NCBI RefSeq assembly: GCF_042685645.1
Contig: NZ_JBHUNX010000001.1
Location: forward strand, 620,001 to 684,000
Length of the DNA stretch: 64,000 nucleotides
Source of the DNA: Salininema proteolyticum
GTDB lineage: Bacteria; Actinomycetota; Actinomycetes; Mycobacteriales; Micromonosporaceae
Direction of reading: 5' to 3'
A program made the position numbers and the translations under genes. The notes under the pieces are model-generated. The model saw only the letters and a program-made list of their open reading frames with translations, made no database searches and was not told where the DNA came from. Below, piece by piece: positions 43,249 through 53,873 of this stretch; the first letter of the stretch is position 1; each line of letters opens with the position of its first letter.

Positions 43249-44429
43249 TCGGCAAGGTGTGGCCTCTCTCCGTCGCTGCGGTCGCGCTCGGCATCGACGC
43301 CTACGTCCTGGCCGGCGTGCTTCCGTCCATCGCCGACTCCCTGGCGACCACGGTGGCGATGATCGGCCTCGGCGTCACGGCGTTCACCGCCGCCTACGCG
43401 GTCGCCGGACCGCTGCTGTCCGGACGGCTCACCCGCGGCAGCACCGCACGCGCACTGCTGATCGCACTCGGGGTGTTCAACCTCGGCAACCTCATCACCG
43501 CCCTCGCGCCGGGCATCGAGGTCTTCCTGGCGTCCCGGGTCGTCGCGGGGGCCGGTGCGGGCATCCTCACGGCGGTCGCGACCACCACGGCCGCCGCGAT
43601 GGTCTCCGACCACGAGCGGGGCCGCGCCATGTCCCTGGTGACCTTCGGGCTCTCCACCGGCACGGTCGCGGGCGTGCCCGTCGGGATGCTCGTCGGCCAG
43701 AGCGCCGGATGGCGCTGGACCATGGCCCTGGTCGTGCTCATAGGCGTGGTCAGCATGGCAGTCCTGGCCTCCCGCGCGAAGACGCTCCCGCGGCTCGACG
43801 CGATGTCAGGCGGGTCCGCCTTCACGGTGCTCCGATCGAGCCGGACCAGCGTCGGTGTCGTGGCGGTCTTCCTGCTCGGGGGCGCGAGCCTGGGCCTCTA
43901 CACCTACCTGCTGCCCATGGCCGAGGACCGCGGACTCGGCGCTTGGGGCTTCGCCCTGGTCTGGGCGTGGGGTATCGGCGGCGTCACCGGCTCCGCGCTG
44001 ATCGGCAAGCCTCTCGACCGCTACGGCCCCAAGCCGCCGCTGATAGCCCTGCCCGTGCTGATGGGGCTGAGCTTCGCCGCGGTGTGGCTTTCCTCTTCGC
44101 CGATCACGTGGCTGATCGCCGCGGCGGTCTGGGGCGCGGTCGGCTGGGCCAGCGTGCCGACACTGCAGCAGGCGCTCACCGCGGACCGGCCCGCGCAGGC
44201 GATGCCGATCATCGCGTTCCAGATGGCCGCCATGTACCTCGGCTCCGCCGTCGGTGCGGCCCTCGGCGGAGCGCTGCTCACCGCGGGCACCGGCCCTGCC
44301 GACCTCGCGGCCTGGGCGCTCGTCCCCGCCGCGCTCGGGCTGTTGCTCACCACGTGGATCGCGGCCAGGGCGGCCGCGCGCAGGAAACCGGAACCGGCGA
44401 CGGCTCTGGCGTGCGACCCCGTCGGATGA
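43245..44429 (+). CDS. MFS transporter, DHA1-type
   Basis: A 394-residue protein with 12 membrane helices. It has the antiporter signature region (ASRVVAGAGAGILTAVATTTAAAM, helix 4-5), motif A-like YAVAGPLLSGRLTRGSTAR, and helix 5 GLSTGTVAGVPVGMLVGQ, typical of drug/arabinose-type exporters such as Cml/AraJ. The start is ATG 43245, which overlaps the ArsR stop. Its substrate is unknown. Confidence 0.9.
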   Translation: MIGKVWPLSVAAVALGIDAYVLAGVLPSIADSLATTVAMIGLGVTAFTAAYAVAGPLLSGRLTRGSTARALLIALGVFNLGNLITALAPGIEVFLASRVVAGAGAGILTAVATTTAAAMVSDHERGRAMSLVTFGLSTGTVAGVPVGMLVGQSAGWRWTMALVVLIGVVSMAVLASRAKTLPRLDAMSGGSAFTVLRSSRTSVGVVAVFLLGGASLGLYTYLLPMAEDRGLGAWGFALVWAWGIGGVTGSALIGKPLDRYGPKPPLIALPVLMGLSFAAVWLSSSPITWLIAAAVWGAVGWASVPTLQQALTADRPAQAMPIIAFQMAAMYLGSAVGAALGGALLTAGTGPADLAAWALVPAALGLLLTTWIAARAAARRKPEPATALACDPVG

Positions 44430-44458
44430 CGTAGTTCGACCGGCGTTGCCGAACCCAT

Positions 44459-44489
44459 GGAGCACCCCGCCGGGAAGACGGGGTGCTCC
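44459..44489 (+). terminator. Terminator after the MFS gene
   Basis: Perfect 11-bp arms GGAGCACCCCG (44459-44469) and CGGGGTGCTCC (44479-44489), 30 bases past the MFS stop. Confidence 0.75.
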
Positions 44490-44852
44490 TGAACTCAGCG
44501 GTGCCCGGCGCCCGCTGGGCGCCGCGATTGCTCCGTCGGACCGTCACGGCCACAGGCGCGCAGTCGACCCGGAGGAGGTCCGGTCCGCCGAGTCCGCGGG
44601 CGAGGTCGGTATAGAATGGACCGGCTGCGCGGGCCGCGAGCATCGAATCCGGGTGCGGGGGCCTCGCGTTGCGCGAAGAGGTCGTCGTCCGGACCGCGCT
44701 CCGGACGGATGCCGACCTCGACGAGATCGCGGAGACGGTTGAAGAAGGGCGACGTCGGTTCAAGGCCTTCCGCTACGCTGACGGACCGTCCTGACAGGAC
44801 CCGGCACGCAGTCCTTTCGCGATCAACTGAAGACACCCCGAAGGAAACCGAG
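44490..44852. other. Region with a possible decayed gene remnant
   Basis: One plus-strand frame is open from a TAG near 44613 to a TGA at 44792 and reads like real protein (LREEVVVRTALRTDADLDEI, then RRRFKAFRYADGPS), but it has no ATG or GTG start. It may be the 3-prime remnant of a lost gene or use TTG. Nothing else is supported here. Confidence 0.3.
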
Positions 44853-44945
44853 ATGTCAGACGCCCCCTTCGCCCCGCCGATGCACGCGGTCGTGCGCGGC
44901 ATCGACGAGGAGATCCGGACCGAGCCGAGGCGGGCCTTCGCATGA
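44853..44945 (+). CDS. 30-residue small ORF coupled to the following gene
   Basis: The ORF MSDAPFAPPMHAVVRGIDEE, then IRTEPRRAFA, has a GAAGGAAACCGAG ribosome site six bases before its ATG and shares ATGA with the next start. It is too short for a known family. It may be a leader peptide that couples translation, or a small protein. Confidence 0.5.
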   Translation: MSDAPFAPPMHAVVRGIDEEIRTEPRRAFA

Positions 44946-45817
44946 TCCCTGAGAGTGGCCCCGAGAACGATCCCGAGAACGCGGGCCACGCCGCTCTGCT
45001 GGACGTCGTCAGCCTGCTCGCGGAGATGCCCTGGCCGCAGCCGGAGGAGACGGACGAGACCGAACAGGAGTGGGAGCTCGGGGAGTTCTCGGGAAGCACC
45101 GCGTGGGGCATCATGCGGCTCGTCCCCCTGGCCGGCTGGTCGCCTCCTCGGCCCGAGGACGAGCCCGACCCGCTGGTCGAGGCGATGAGTCGGCGATGGG
45201 GCGCGGAGAACCACCTCGATCTCGGGGCACTGCCCGACTACGACCCCGACGCCGAGACGCTCGACGTGCGATCGCTCCTCAAGACGCTCGTGCAGTACGC
45301 GGGCGGCGACCGGGCCCTCTGGTGGCAGGCGACCCGGCGCCGCATCGTCGTCGCGGCCTTCGACCGGCAGGAGGAGGGCCTCCACCTGCGCCACCGGGAG
45401 GAACGGATCGTCGGCGTCATCGTCGCGCCGACCGAGATCCTCGACCCGCCCGCTGATACCGACCCGAGCCCCGGGACTGGGCGCCGCTATCTCTGCCTCG
45501 CGTCGAACCGGCTCTTCTGGAAGGCTGGAGACCCGTTCGTCTACCCGTGGTTCGTCGACGTCAGCGTCGAGCCCGCACCGGCGAAGGTGGCCGTCGCCGA
45601 AGGCGTCGCGCAAGGTTCGATGGGTGCCGTGATCAGCGTCGCCGAGGCGCTCGGCGAGAAGTGGGCCGACCACTTCGAGAAGGCGGAGGCGGGCTGGCTG
45701 CGCCCCTATCTCCGGCGAATCCTCGACGGTGAGAGGGTGACCGAGGCCGAGCTGATCGCACACTTCGCGAGCCTGCACGGCCGCGAACCGGACTTCGCCT
45801 TCTCCCCGTACGAATGA
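44942..45817 (+). CDS. Hypothetical acidic soluble protein
   Basis: A 291-residue protein, acidic, without signal peptide. It has an N-terminal Pro/Glu-rich region and a central domain with several Trp residues (GDRALWWQATRRRIVVAAFD; RYLCLASNRLFWKAGDPFVYPW). No family is recognised. Its start overlaps the 30-residue ORF; no RNA or enzyme motif is seen. Confidence 0.65.
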   Translation: MIPESGPENDPENAGHAALLDVVSLLAEMPWPQPEETDETEQEWELGEFSGSTAWGIMRLVPLAGWSPPRPEDEPDPLVEAMSRRWGAENHLDLGALPDYDPDAETLDVRSLLKTLVQYAGGDRALWWQATRRRIVVAAFDRQEEGLHLRHREERIVGVIVAPTEILDPPADTDPSPGTGRRYLCLASNRLFWKAGDPFVYPWFVDVSVEPAPAKVAVAEGVAQGSMGAVISVAEALGEKWADHFEKAEAGWLRPYLRRILDGERVTEAELIAHFASLHGREPDFAFSPYE

Positions 45818-45983
45818 CCGGAGGCTGTCGTCGGTCGGGGAACGCGGCATGCGCATCGGCGTCAGCGCCCGATCACGACCCTGCCGTGCGAGCGCCCTCT
45901 GACGTCGAACCGGAACTTGACCGGGCTCCGACACGCAGAGCCGTCTGCGCGGTCGAGCTCATGTCCGGCCGTAGCGCACGACC

Positions 45984-46541
45984 TCACTCAGCCCGTCGAT
46001 AGCGCATGACGACCGCGCCATTGCGGAGCGGTTCCGCCGACGTCAGATCGAGACGCCGCTTGCTGGGCAATCCGTCCTGGTACAGGGTGGGGCCGTGCCC
46101 CGCGATCACGGGATGGACGAGGAACTCGTACTCGTCGATCAGCCCCAGCCGGTCCAGTGCCGTCGCGAGTTTGCCGCTGCCGACGAGCACTCCGCGGGGA
46201 GTCGAATCCTTGAGGTCCTGCACCGCCGAACGCAGGTCGCCTACGACGTGGTGACTGTTCGTCCACGGGAAGTCGGTCCGTGTCGACGACACGACGTACT
46301 TCGGTTTGGCCTCCAGCTTGCGCGCCCACTCGAGCATCGCCGGCGGCGCCTCGACGTCGCCGCGAGCGACCGCCGGCCAGTAGCTCTCCATCATTTCGTA
46401 GGTGGTGCGGCCCCAGAGCATCGCGCCGTAGTCGTCCATCAGTCGAGTGAAGTGGGCATGCGTCTCGTCGTCGGCGATGCCCGCTTCATGGTCGACGCAG
46501 CCGTCCAGGGTGACGTTGATGCTGAACGTGAGAAGCCCCAT
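45984..46541 (-). CDS. RibD C-terminal / dihydrofolate reductase-like protein
   Basis: A 185-residue protein of the bifunctional deaminase-reductase C-terminal family. It has FSINVTLDGCVDHEAGI, AMLWGRTTYEMMESYWP, YVVSSTRTDFPW and a nucleotide-binding GVLVGSGKLATALDRLGLIDEY. ATG 46541 has a GGAGGG ribosome site. Members are NADPH-dependent reductases of unknown substrate, present in many copies in actinobacteria. Confidence 0.88.
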   Translation of the reverse strand: MGLLTFSINVTLDGCVDHEAGIADDETHAHFTRLMDDYGAMLWGRTTYEMMESYWPAVARGDVEAPPAMLEWARKLEAKPKYVVSSTRTDFPWTNSHHVVGDLRSAVQDLKDSTPRGVLVGSGKLATALDRLGLIDEYEFLVHPVIAGHGPTLYQDGLPSKRRLDLTSAEPLRNGAVVMRYRRAE

Positions 46542-46695
46542 ACGATTCCCTCCGACGGATCCTGCGTCCGAATGTAGCAGATCACCATGCGCCGTCGACA
46601 CCATATTCGGCCGATAGCAGCGAAAACGCCCGCCATTCGCCGGAGGGGAGCGTGAGCTCAAGGCACGCCGCACCAGCGGGCCCGAGCGCGATGGA

Positions 46696-47769
<1,074 letters not shown>

Positions 47770-47871
47770 CCGGCAATTTTATCCCGACCGGTCCCGCGGC
47801 CGGGAAGGGCGAGGCCGAGCCCACACAGGTGGACCACGGCCCCGCCCCGGTCGCGGAGACCTCGAACGCGG

Positions 47872-49533
47872 CTACGGGGTGCTGTAGCCGACCGAGTAGT
47901 CGCCGCTCCCGGAATAGGAGTAAGCGCGGATACGGTAGGTCCCGGCCGTCCCGGAGTACTCGATGTCCTCGTCCGAGGTGACCGAGATGCTCCGGTCCAC
48001 CGTCGTCCACGAGCTGCCGCTCCACTTCTCCAGGTAGAGGTCGAAGTCCGTGCCCTCCGGCCCGCGCAGGCAGACCTGGTGGGTGCCGGACCCGGCCTCG
48101 TAACCGGAGCTGGACGGGTGCCTGACGCTCGAACCGCGGCCGGAGAGGTTCCCCGACTCGGTCACGTCGCGGTTCTCGCACTCGGTCGGCTCCGGCTCGC
48201 CGGAACCGCCGCCGTAGGGGGCGTCGGCCGACTGCGCGGCGACCATGAGCGCGTCCCGGTTCGCCGGCCAGAACGTCGAGTCGACGCACGAGTACGACGG
48301 GAAGAACCCGCCGCACGAGCCCCAGCCCGACCCGATCTCGTAGGTGTAGGAGGCGATGCCCAGCTCCCCGTACGTGTAGTCGTCGGTCGTCCCGCTGGCG
48401 GTGTAGCCGACCGTCTCGGCCGGGTTGCCGACCTGGTAGCCGTTGTGCTGCGCCTGGGCGTTGGCCAGGCTGCGCAGGTCGGAGTCGTTCGGCGGACGCG
48501 CCGTCGAGTAGCCCCACGGCACGATCAGGTAGTTGCCGTAGGCGTGCAGCGAGATCATGACGTCCCGGGTGTCGTCCGGCGCCGGGTCGTTGTCGCCCGG
48601 ACCGCGCTGGTCGGGGTGGATCTTCCCGAAGAAGTCCTGCAGAGCCTGGATCTCGGGCTCCGAGGCGGGCGAGGAGCCGCGGTAGGTCTCGGCGCACGGG
48701 TTGGACGAGGCGTCGCCCCACTTGTAGCTGTGGTTGCGGTTGAGGTCCACGCCCACGCCCGTCCCGCTGCAGCCGGTCGAGTCGTTGGCGTTCTTCCGGT
48801 GCAGGACGGGGTTGTTCCCGCCCGCCGCGACGCGGTCCACGCCGTCGGGGTTCGCCTGGGGCACCACCCACATCTCGGTGGTGTCCATCAGCTCGGTCAC
48901 CTCCGGGTCGGAGCCGTAGTTCTGCGTCAGGTAGTCGATCCAGCGCCACGTGATCTCCCCGGTGGCCAGTTCGCGCGAGTGGATCTGGCTGACGAGGGTG
49001 AAGCGGGGCTTGGAGGAGTCGGGCGAGAGTTGGCAGTCCCCGGCCTCCTTGGCCGTCAGGCAGATCGCCTGGATGTCGTGGCCGCCCCGGCCCTGCGTCT
49101 TGAGCCACGAGTCGCCGATGTCGTAGACCTCGGTGAGGTCCGGATACTGCGAGGCCACGTCGTCGACGTGTTCGAAGTGCAGGTCGGAGGTCTTGTAACC
49201 GCCGTAGAACGTGCCTTGGGCGTCCACGTCGGAGGCGGCGGGGTCGATGGGCTTGTAGACGGTGTCGTGGAACTCGGGGTCCATCCCGCGCTCGCGGAGC
49301 TCGTCGGCGACGTCCTGGTCGCCGATGACGTCGGCGGTGCCGTCGTGGAACTCGGCGACGTCGAAGCCGTCGTCGTAGAGGTCGAGGACCTCGTCGGGCG
49401 TGAGCCCGGAGACCTCCCAGACGACGGGTTCTCCGTCGGGGACGTCCTGGGCGGACGCCGTTGCTGCTGCTAGTCCTGTTGTGACCAGGATGCAGGTTCC
49501 CGTCAGCGCGAGCGCTGATCGTATGGGTCGCAT
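47872..49533 (-). CDS. Secreted zinc carboxypeptidase (M14) with C-terminal PPC-type domain
   Basis: A 553-residue exoenzyme. ATG 49533 has AGGAGAGG upstream and opens a signal peptide (ALALTGTCILVTTGLAAATA, cleavage after SAQ). A propeptide follows. The M14 catalytic domain has zinc ligands QIHSRELATGE (His, Glu) and MISLHAYGNY (His), and the catalytic Glu in SYTYEIGSGWG. A C-terminal beta domain (FDLYLEKWSGSSWTTVDRS; AGTYRIRAYSYSGSGDY) matches bacterial pre-peptidase C-terminal modules. It probably trims extracellular peptides. Confidence 0.93.
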   Translation of the reverse strand: MRPIRSALALTGTCILVTTGLAAATASAQDVPDGEPVVWEVSGLTPDEVLDLYDDGFDVAEFHDGTADVIGDQDVADELRERGMDPEFHDTVYKPIDPAASDVDAQGTFYGGYKTSDLHFEHVDDVASQYPDLTEVYDIGDSWLKTQGRGGHDIQAICLTAKEAGDCQLSPDSSKPRFTLVSQIHSRELATGEITWRWIDYLTQNYGSDPEVTELMDTTEMWVVPQANPDGVDRVAAGGNNPVLHRKNANDSTGCSGTGVGVDLNRNHSYKWGDASSNPCAETYRGSSPASEPEIQALQDFFGKIHPDQRGPGDNDPAPDDTRDVMISLHAYGNYLIVPWGYSTARPPNDSDLRSLANAQAQHNGYQVGNPAETVGYTASGTTDDYTYGELGIASYTYEIGSGWGSCGGFFPSYSCVDSTFWPANRDALMVAAQSADAPYGGGSGEPEPTECENRDVTESGNLSGRGSSVRHPSSSGYEAGSGTHQVCLRGPEGTDFDLYLEKWSGSSWTTVDRSISVTSDEDIEYSGTAGTYRIRAYSYSGSGDYSVGYSTP

Positions 49534-49585
49534 TGGAACCTCTCCTATGTTGCGTTGCGGAGGCGGGCTTGTCCCGCCTTTGATA

Positions 49586-49614
49586 ATGATAAAGATCAAT
49601 GTGATATCTATCAA
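49586..49614 (-). promoter_or_regulatory. Promoter of the M14 carboxypeptidase gene, in an AT-rich palindromic patch
   Basis: On the minus strand TTGATA (49614-49609) and TATCAT (49591-49586) are separated by exactly 17 bases. The patch is unusually AT-rich and includes TGATAATGATAAAGATCA (49581-49598), an imperfect dyad reminiscent of Fur/Zur boxes. A GGCGGG/CCCGCC hairpin at 49562-49578 lies between promoter and ribosome site. Confidence 0.6.
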
Positions 49615-49791
49615 TGCAACGGGGGAGAGGGCAGGGTGGATTCGCGGTGGAGCGCCAGGTCAAAGGATCGGACGGCGACGGGTCGGGAACCCTACTCGGC
49701 AAGGACGGCAAGGGGAAACCCTTGATATTCACCGATGGCGATCGCCTGCTACGATGAGCCGCGCCCGCCACGACCTGGAAAGTGCCCCCTC

Positions 49792-50886
49792 ATGTTCACC
49801 CTCATGCCCTCGCCCCTCCAGAAGGCCTGCATCTTCGTCACCATCCTGTTCAAGGGAGAGGAACCCGCCAACGACCTCATCCGCAGGCTCGGCGGCTACT
49901 ACCCCTCCGACGCCGACCCCGGCTACGAGGCCGAGCCCCTGGACGGCTACGAGCCGCTCCTCGCCCTCGACACCGGAAGGGCCATGCCGCCCACCGAAAG
50001 GGCCGGCGCCATCGAGGAGGCCCTGAAGGCCGACGACTGGCGCGCCCTCGCCACCCTCCTCGACGCGACCTGGGGGAAGTGGGGCGACCGCGCCGAACTC
50101 GTCACCACCCTGGCCGATGCCACCGTGGACGACGACTCACCGCTGACGCGCTGGGAGGAGGCCGAACCGGACCACCCCGGGGCGAAACTGGTGCGCGCGT
50201 CCCGAACCACCCGCTACGCCTGGAAAGTGCGCTCGGGATACGTCGCCTCGGTCCTCACCGACGAGCAGATCGAGGGCTTCCGGGACTGGATCCTCCGCGC
50301 CGAGGAGCACGCCGAACTCGCCGTCGCCGCCGCGCCCGACGACCCGACCGCCTACAGCAGCCTCTTCCCCATCGCCATGGCCTGCGGCTACTCCCACGAC
50401 CGCATGCGCGGCCTCTGGGACGAGTACACCGCCCGCGACCCCCACGGCTTCGCCGGCCACCAGGCCGCCCTCCAGTACTGGTGCCGCAAATGGCGGGGCT
50501 CGCACGAGGCCGCCCGCGAGTTCGCGGAGACGGCCGCCGCCGCGGCGCCGAAGGGCCGGCTGCTGAGCGCCCTGCCCCTCATCGCCTTCTTCGAAGAGCA
50601 CGGGATCGCCGAGGAGGACAAGGCCTATCGGAAACCCGAGGTCCGAGAGATGACCGACCGCTGCCTGGAGGACTTCGCGGCCGTCGACGACCCCGAGTCC
50701 CCGGAGGCCTACCGGGTCCGCCACATCCTGGCGTACTTCCTCAGCAAGGCCGGCCGCCACGCCGAGGCCGTCGAGCACTTCAAGGCCGTGGACGGCTACA
50801 TCGGCGCCTTCCCCTGGAACCGGCACCCCAACCCGAAGCGCGACTACGGGTGGTACCGCAAGACGTCGGTGAAGAAGGCCCGCTAG
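49792..50886 (+). CDS. TPR-like helical protein
   Basis: A 364-residue protein from ATG 49792 (MFTLMPSPLQKACIFVTILF); an upstream ATG (49735) is less likely. After an N-terminal region come helix pairs of tetratricopeptide type (AEEHAELAVAAAPDDPTAYS, then HEAAREFAETAAAAAPKGRL and HILAYFLSKAGRHAEAVEHF). The family is seen in actinobacteria without known function. Its stop shares CTAG with the convergent gene. Confidence 0.65.
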   Translation: MFTLMPSPLQKACIFVTILFKGEEPANDLIRRLGGYYPSDADPGYEAEPLDGYEPLLALDTGRAMPPTERAGAIEEALKADDWRALATLLDATWGKWGDRAELVTTLADATVDDDSPLTRWEEAEPDHPGAKLVRASRTTRYAWKVRSGYVASVLTDEQIEGFRDWILRAEEHAELAVAAAPDDPTAYSSLFPIAMACGYSHDRMRGLWDEYTARDPHGFAGHQAALQYWCRKWRGSHEAAREFAETAAAAAPKGRLLSALPLIAFFEEHGIAEEDKAYRKPEVREMTDRCLEDFAAVDDPESPEAYRVRHILAYFLSKAGRHAEAVEHFKAVDGYIGAFPWNRHPNPKRDYGWYRKTSVKKAR

Positions 50887-52364
50887 CCACTCTCCCGCAG
50901 GAGTTCGCGGTGCGCCTCGACCTTCGCCCACGGGGTCTCGACGTCGAGGCCCGCGTCCGGATCCAGGCCGATCAGGTCCAGCTCCCAGCGGATCTCGGCG
51001 GCCGACTCGGGCTTCAGGATGTCGAGGCGCTCGGGGAAGGACTCCAGCCCGGTGCCCCGCCCCTCGGCGTCGACCCACTCGAACTCGCGGTCCCAGTGGA
51101 GTTTCAAGCGAACGCTCTCCGACTGGAGCGCCGCCAGCCGCAGCACGCTCAGGAACCCGTCGACGGGCATGCCGGCGTTCTTGAGGTCCCGCGTCGCCAC
51201 CGCGCCCCGGCCGGCGGCGATCTCGTCGAACCACCAGCCGAGGAGGCGCTCGCTCCGGCCGGAGACCACCCGCATCGCCTCCAGCGTCTTGCGGGCCCCG
51301 GGGCGGGCCTTGTCCCATAGGAAGATCGCGAACCACGTGTCCCAGTCGACCGGCCGGGTACCCGGGCGCAGACGGGAGCCTTCGAAGGCGGCGATGTGCT
51401 CGGGAAGGTTCCGCACCATCTCCGAGGCCGGTTCGAGCTCGTTCTCCGTGTGCTGGAACTGGGCGTCCACGGCGAGCGCGTCCAGGCGCGTCCCCACGGG
51501 AGGGAACGCCGTCCACGCGCTTCGCGCGGCATAGGCGGCCTCCTTGTCGACCTCCGCCGTGACGGCGTCGCGGCGCGCGGAGAGGTACTCGCCGAAACCG
51601 TAGACGAGCCCCTCAGGCCGGTAGAGCACCATGCGGTGGTCGTCGGGGACATACCGCCGCAAGAACTTCCGCCACGCGTCGGCCAGGACCGCCGATCCGG
51701 CCAGCGCCTCGCAGAGGGTGTCGGCCCCCGCGTCCCGGGAGGCTTCCACGTCGGCCTCCAGCACTGAGCCGAACGCCGACTCCCGCCGCCGGGCCATGGG
51801 GCCGCGGACGAAGCGAGCCAGCAGTCTCCCGGCGATGCCGCGCTTCGGCCCCTGCCCTTCGAGTACCAGCGACAGCGTGCGGTGGACGCGGTCGGCACGG
51901 CGCACCTTCGCGTCCCGGTCCTCGGACGACAGGAGCATATCGGCCGCCACGAGGGCCAGCAGCTGGTCGGCGCCCAAGTGGCGCAGCAGGATCGGATGGA
52001 CCGCGAGCACCGGTCGGCCCCGCCGCAGCCCGAGCCACGAGGCGCGCTCCACGATCCGCGCCTCCGGCCTGTCCCACAGCACGACCGCCTCCGGCGCCCT
52101 GCTGCGGAAGTGCCGGGCGGCCAGAGAGGACAGGTGGCCCAGTTCGGCCGTGGAGGCGCCGTCGAGCGGATGTGCCGACGCGATCCGCAACGGCAGCGAC
52201 AGCCGGACCGTCCTGCCCAGCAGGACCAGACACCACAGCAGCGCCGCCACGGCGAGGAAACCGCTCCCCGCCCCGACGGGCAGGGAGAGGCCGAAGGCCA
52301 ACGGGCCGAACGCGAGAACGGTGACAGAGCCGTAGAAGAAGAACAGGGCGAGGGGCATGGCCAA
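50883..52364 (-). CDS. M48-like membrane protein lacking the metal-binding motif
   Basis: A 493-residue protein with two N-terminal membrane helices and a long cytoplasmic part. Residues 110-150 (WLGLRRGRPVLAVHPILLRHLGADQLLALVAADMLLSS) follow the pattern of M48 peptidases just at the HExxH position, but the His and Glu ligands are replaced by VAADM. It is probably an inactive pseudo-peptidase or a diverged scaffold. It is tail-to-tail with the TPR-like gene. The M48 relation is by eye. Confidence 0.55.
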   Translation of the reverse strand: MAMPLALFFFYGSVTVLAFGPLAFGLSLPVGAGSGFLAVAALLWCLVLLGRTVRLSLPLRIASAHPLDGASTAELGHLSSLAARHFRSRAPEAVVLWDRPEARIVERASWLGLRRGRPVLAVHPILLRHLGADQLLALVAADMLLSSEDRDAKVRRADRVHRTLSLVLEGQGPKRGIAGRLLARFVRGPMARRRESAFGSVLEADVEASRDAGADTLCEALAGSAVLADAWRKFLRRYVPDDHRMVLYRPEGLVYGFGEYLSARRDAVTAEVDKEAAYAARSAWTAFPPVGTRLDALAVDAQFQHTENELEPASEMVRNLPEHIAAFEGSRLRPGTRPVDWDTWFAIFLWDKARPGARKTLEAMRVVSGRSERLLGWWFDEIAAGRGAVATRDLKNAGMPVDGFLSVLRLAALQSESVRLKLHWDREFEWVDAEGRGTGLESFPERLDILKPESAAEIRWELDLIGLDPDAGLDVETPWAKVEAHRELLRESG

Positions 52365-52460
52365 GATCCTAACAGCGGCCGCCCCGCGCCCTCAGGAGAC
52401 TGTTCGGGAGTGAGCAGACACCGGTCTACCGACCGAGCGGGCCGCCCAGCGCCCCGAAGG

Positions 52461-53873
52461 CTATTCGCCCCCGTCCTCTGCCAACCCGATCAGCTCTACC
52501 AGCTCCTCCGCCGTCGGGTCCGTCGCGCCGCCCACGACGTCCGCGCACGCCTCCCGAAGGACCGGCAGCGCGCCTTCCGGGGCCCGCAGCTCCTCGGCGA
52601 AGGCCGCGGCCATCAGCGCCACTCCAGCGTCCGGATCGGCGTCGTCGAACGCGACGACGTCCTCAGCGGACAGAGTCGCCTCGACCGTGGAGGGCTCGCG
52701 CGTCTCGGGATCCAGCCAGCGGACGTCCACCGTGGCCAGAGGCCCCTCCTCGCCGGTCAACTCGAGCGCGTAGAGCGCGGTCACCGTGTGCCCCGGGCCG
52801 ATGGATCCCCCGGGCACCGAGTCGTCGTCGAACTCGTCGTCCTCCAGGGCGCGGTTCTCATAGCCGATCAGGCGGTACTCCGCCACCGTCGCGTCGTCGA
52901 ACTCCACCTGCGCCTTGGCCTCTCTCGCCACCACGCCCAGCGACGTCGTGAAGCGCTCGCCGAATACCGTCTCGGCCTCCTCGGCCGTGGCGAAGTAGGA
53001 GGCCCAGCCGTTCCCCTGGTCCGCCAGCTGTTCCAGGGCGGTCTGGTCGTAGCCTCGGCCCACTCCTACTGTCAGGAGCGCGATGTTCGCCGAGAGGTGG
53101 TCGCCGAGGTCGTCGAGGATCGCCTCGTGCTCGGTCGGGCCGACGTTGGCCGCGCCGTCGGAGAGCAGCACGACGCGGTTGTACGCCCCCTCGTCAAAGC
53201 CCTCCGCGGCGATGTCGTATCCCGTGGTCAGCCCCGCGTGCATGTTCGTCGAGCCCGAGGCCTCCAGGTCGCCGATCGCCGCGCCGAGGTCCCCGCCGTC
53301 GCCGACGTCCCCCATCTGCCGTAGGACCGCGTCCTCGTCGTTGAAGGTGACGATGGCGACCGAGTCGGAGGGCCGCAGCGACTCCGCCAGCGTCTTCAGC
53401 GAGTCGCGGACGATGCCGATCTTCTCCCCGCTCATGGACCCCGAGACGTCGATGACGAAGGTCAGGTTCACATCGGGGCGCTCGCCCTCCTCGACGGGCG
53501 CGGTGTTCAGGGCGACGCGCATGAGGTGGTCCCCGCCCTCCCCGTACCAGTCGGGGGCCTCCATGCCGTCCACCGTCAGCGAGAAGACCCCGTCGTCGGG
53601 ATCGGGGTAGTCGTAGTCGAAGTAGTTGACGAACTCCTCGGGCCGGATCTGGTCGCGGTCGACGCCCTGCCCCTCGCGGAGCCGGGCGCGGGCGTGCTCG
53701 TAGGAGGCCGTGTCGACGTCCAGGCCGAAGGTGGACACCGCGTCCTCGGCGGTGTCCACCGGTGTATGGGGCGCGTCCGCCTCGTTCATCGCTTCTTGGC
53801 CGCCGTCCGCGGTGCAGGAGCTCAGGATGGCGAGGGCGCCGGCGAGGCCGGCCGCCCTGGCGAGGGTCTTCAT
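52461..53873 (-). CDS. vWA-domain lipoprotein (YfbK-like)
   Basis: A 470-residue surface lipoprotein. Signal peptide with lipobox LSSC (residues 17-20), an N-terminal vWF-associated region (FGLDVDTASYEHARARL, EEFVNYFDYDYP), then a vWA domain with a complete MIDAS (DVSGSMSG; Thr in STNMHAG; SDGAANVGPTE) and a C-terminal DUF3520-like part. MIDAS metal binding suggests protein-protein interaction at the cell surface. Partner unknown. Confidence 0.9.
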   Translation of the reverse strand: MKTLARAAGLAGALAILSSCTADGGQEAMNEADAPHTPVDTAEDAVSTFGLDVDTASYEHARARLREGQGVDRDQIRPEEFVNYFDYDYPDPDDGVFSLTVDGMEAPDWYGEGGDHLMRVALNTAPVEEGERPDVNLTFVIDVSGSMSGEKIGIVRDSLKTLAESLRPSDSVAIVTFNDEDAVLRQMGDVGDGGDLGAAIGDLEASGSTNMHAGLTTGYDIAAEGFDEGAYNRVVLLSDGAANVGPTEHEAILDDLGDHLSANIALLTVGVGRGYDQTALEQLADQGNGWASYFATAEEAETVFGERFTTSLGVVAREAKAQVEFDDATVAEYRLIGYENRALEDDEFDDDSVPGGSIGPGHTVTALYALELTGEEGPLATVDVRWLDPETREPSTVEATLSAEDVVAFDDADPDAGVALMAAAFAEELRAPEGALPVLREACADVVGGATDPTAEELVELIGLAEDGGE

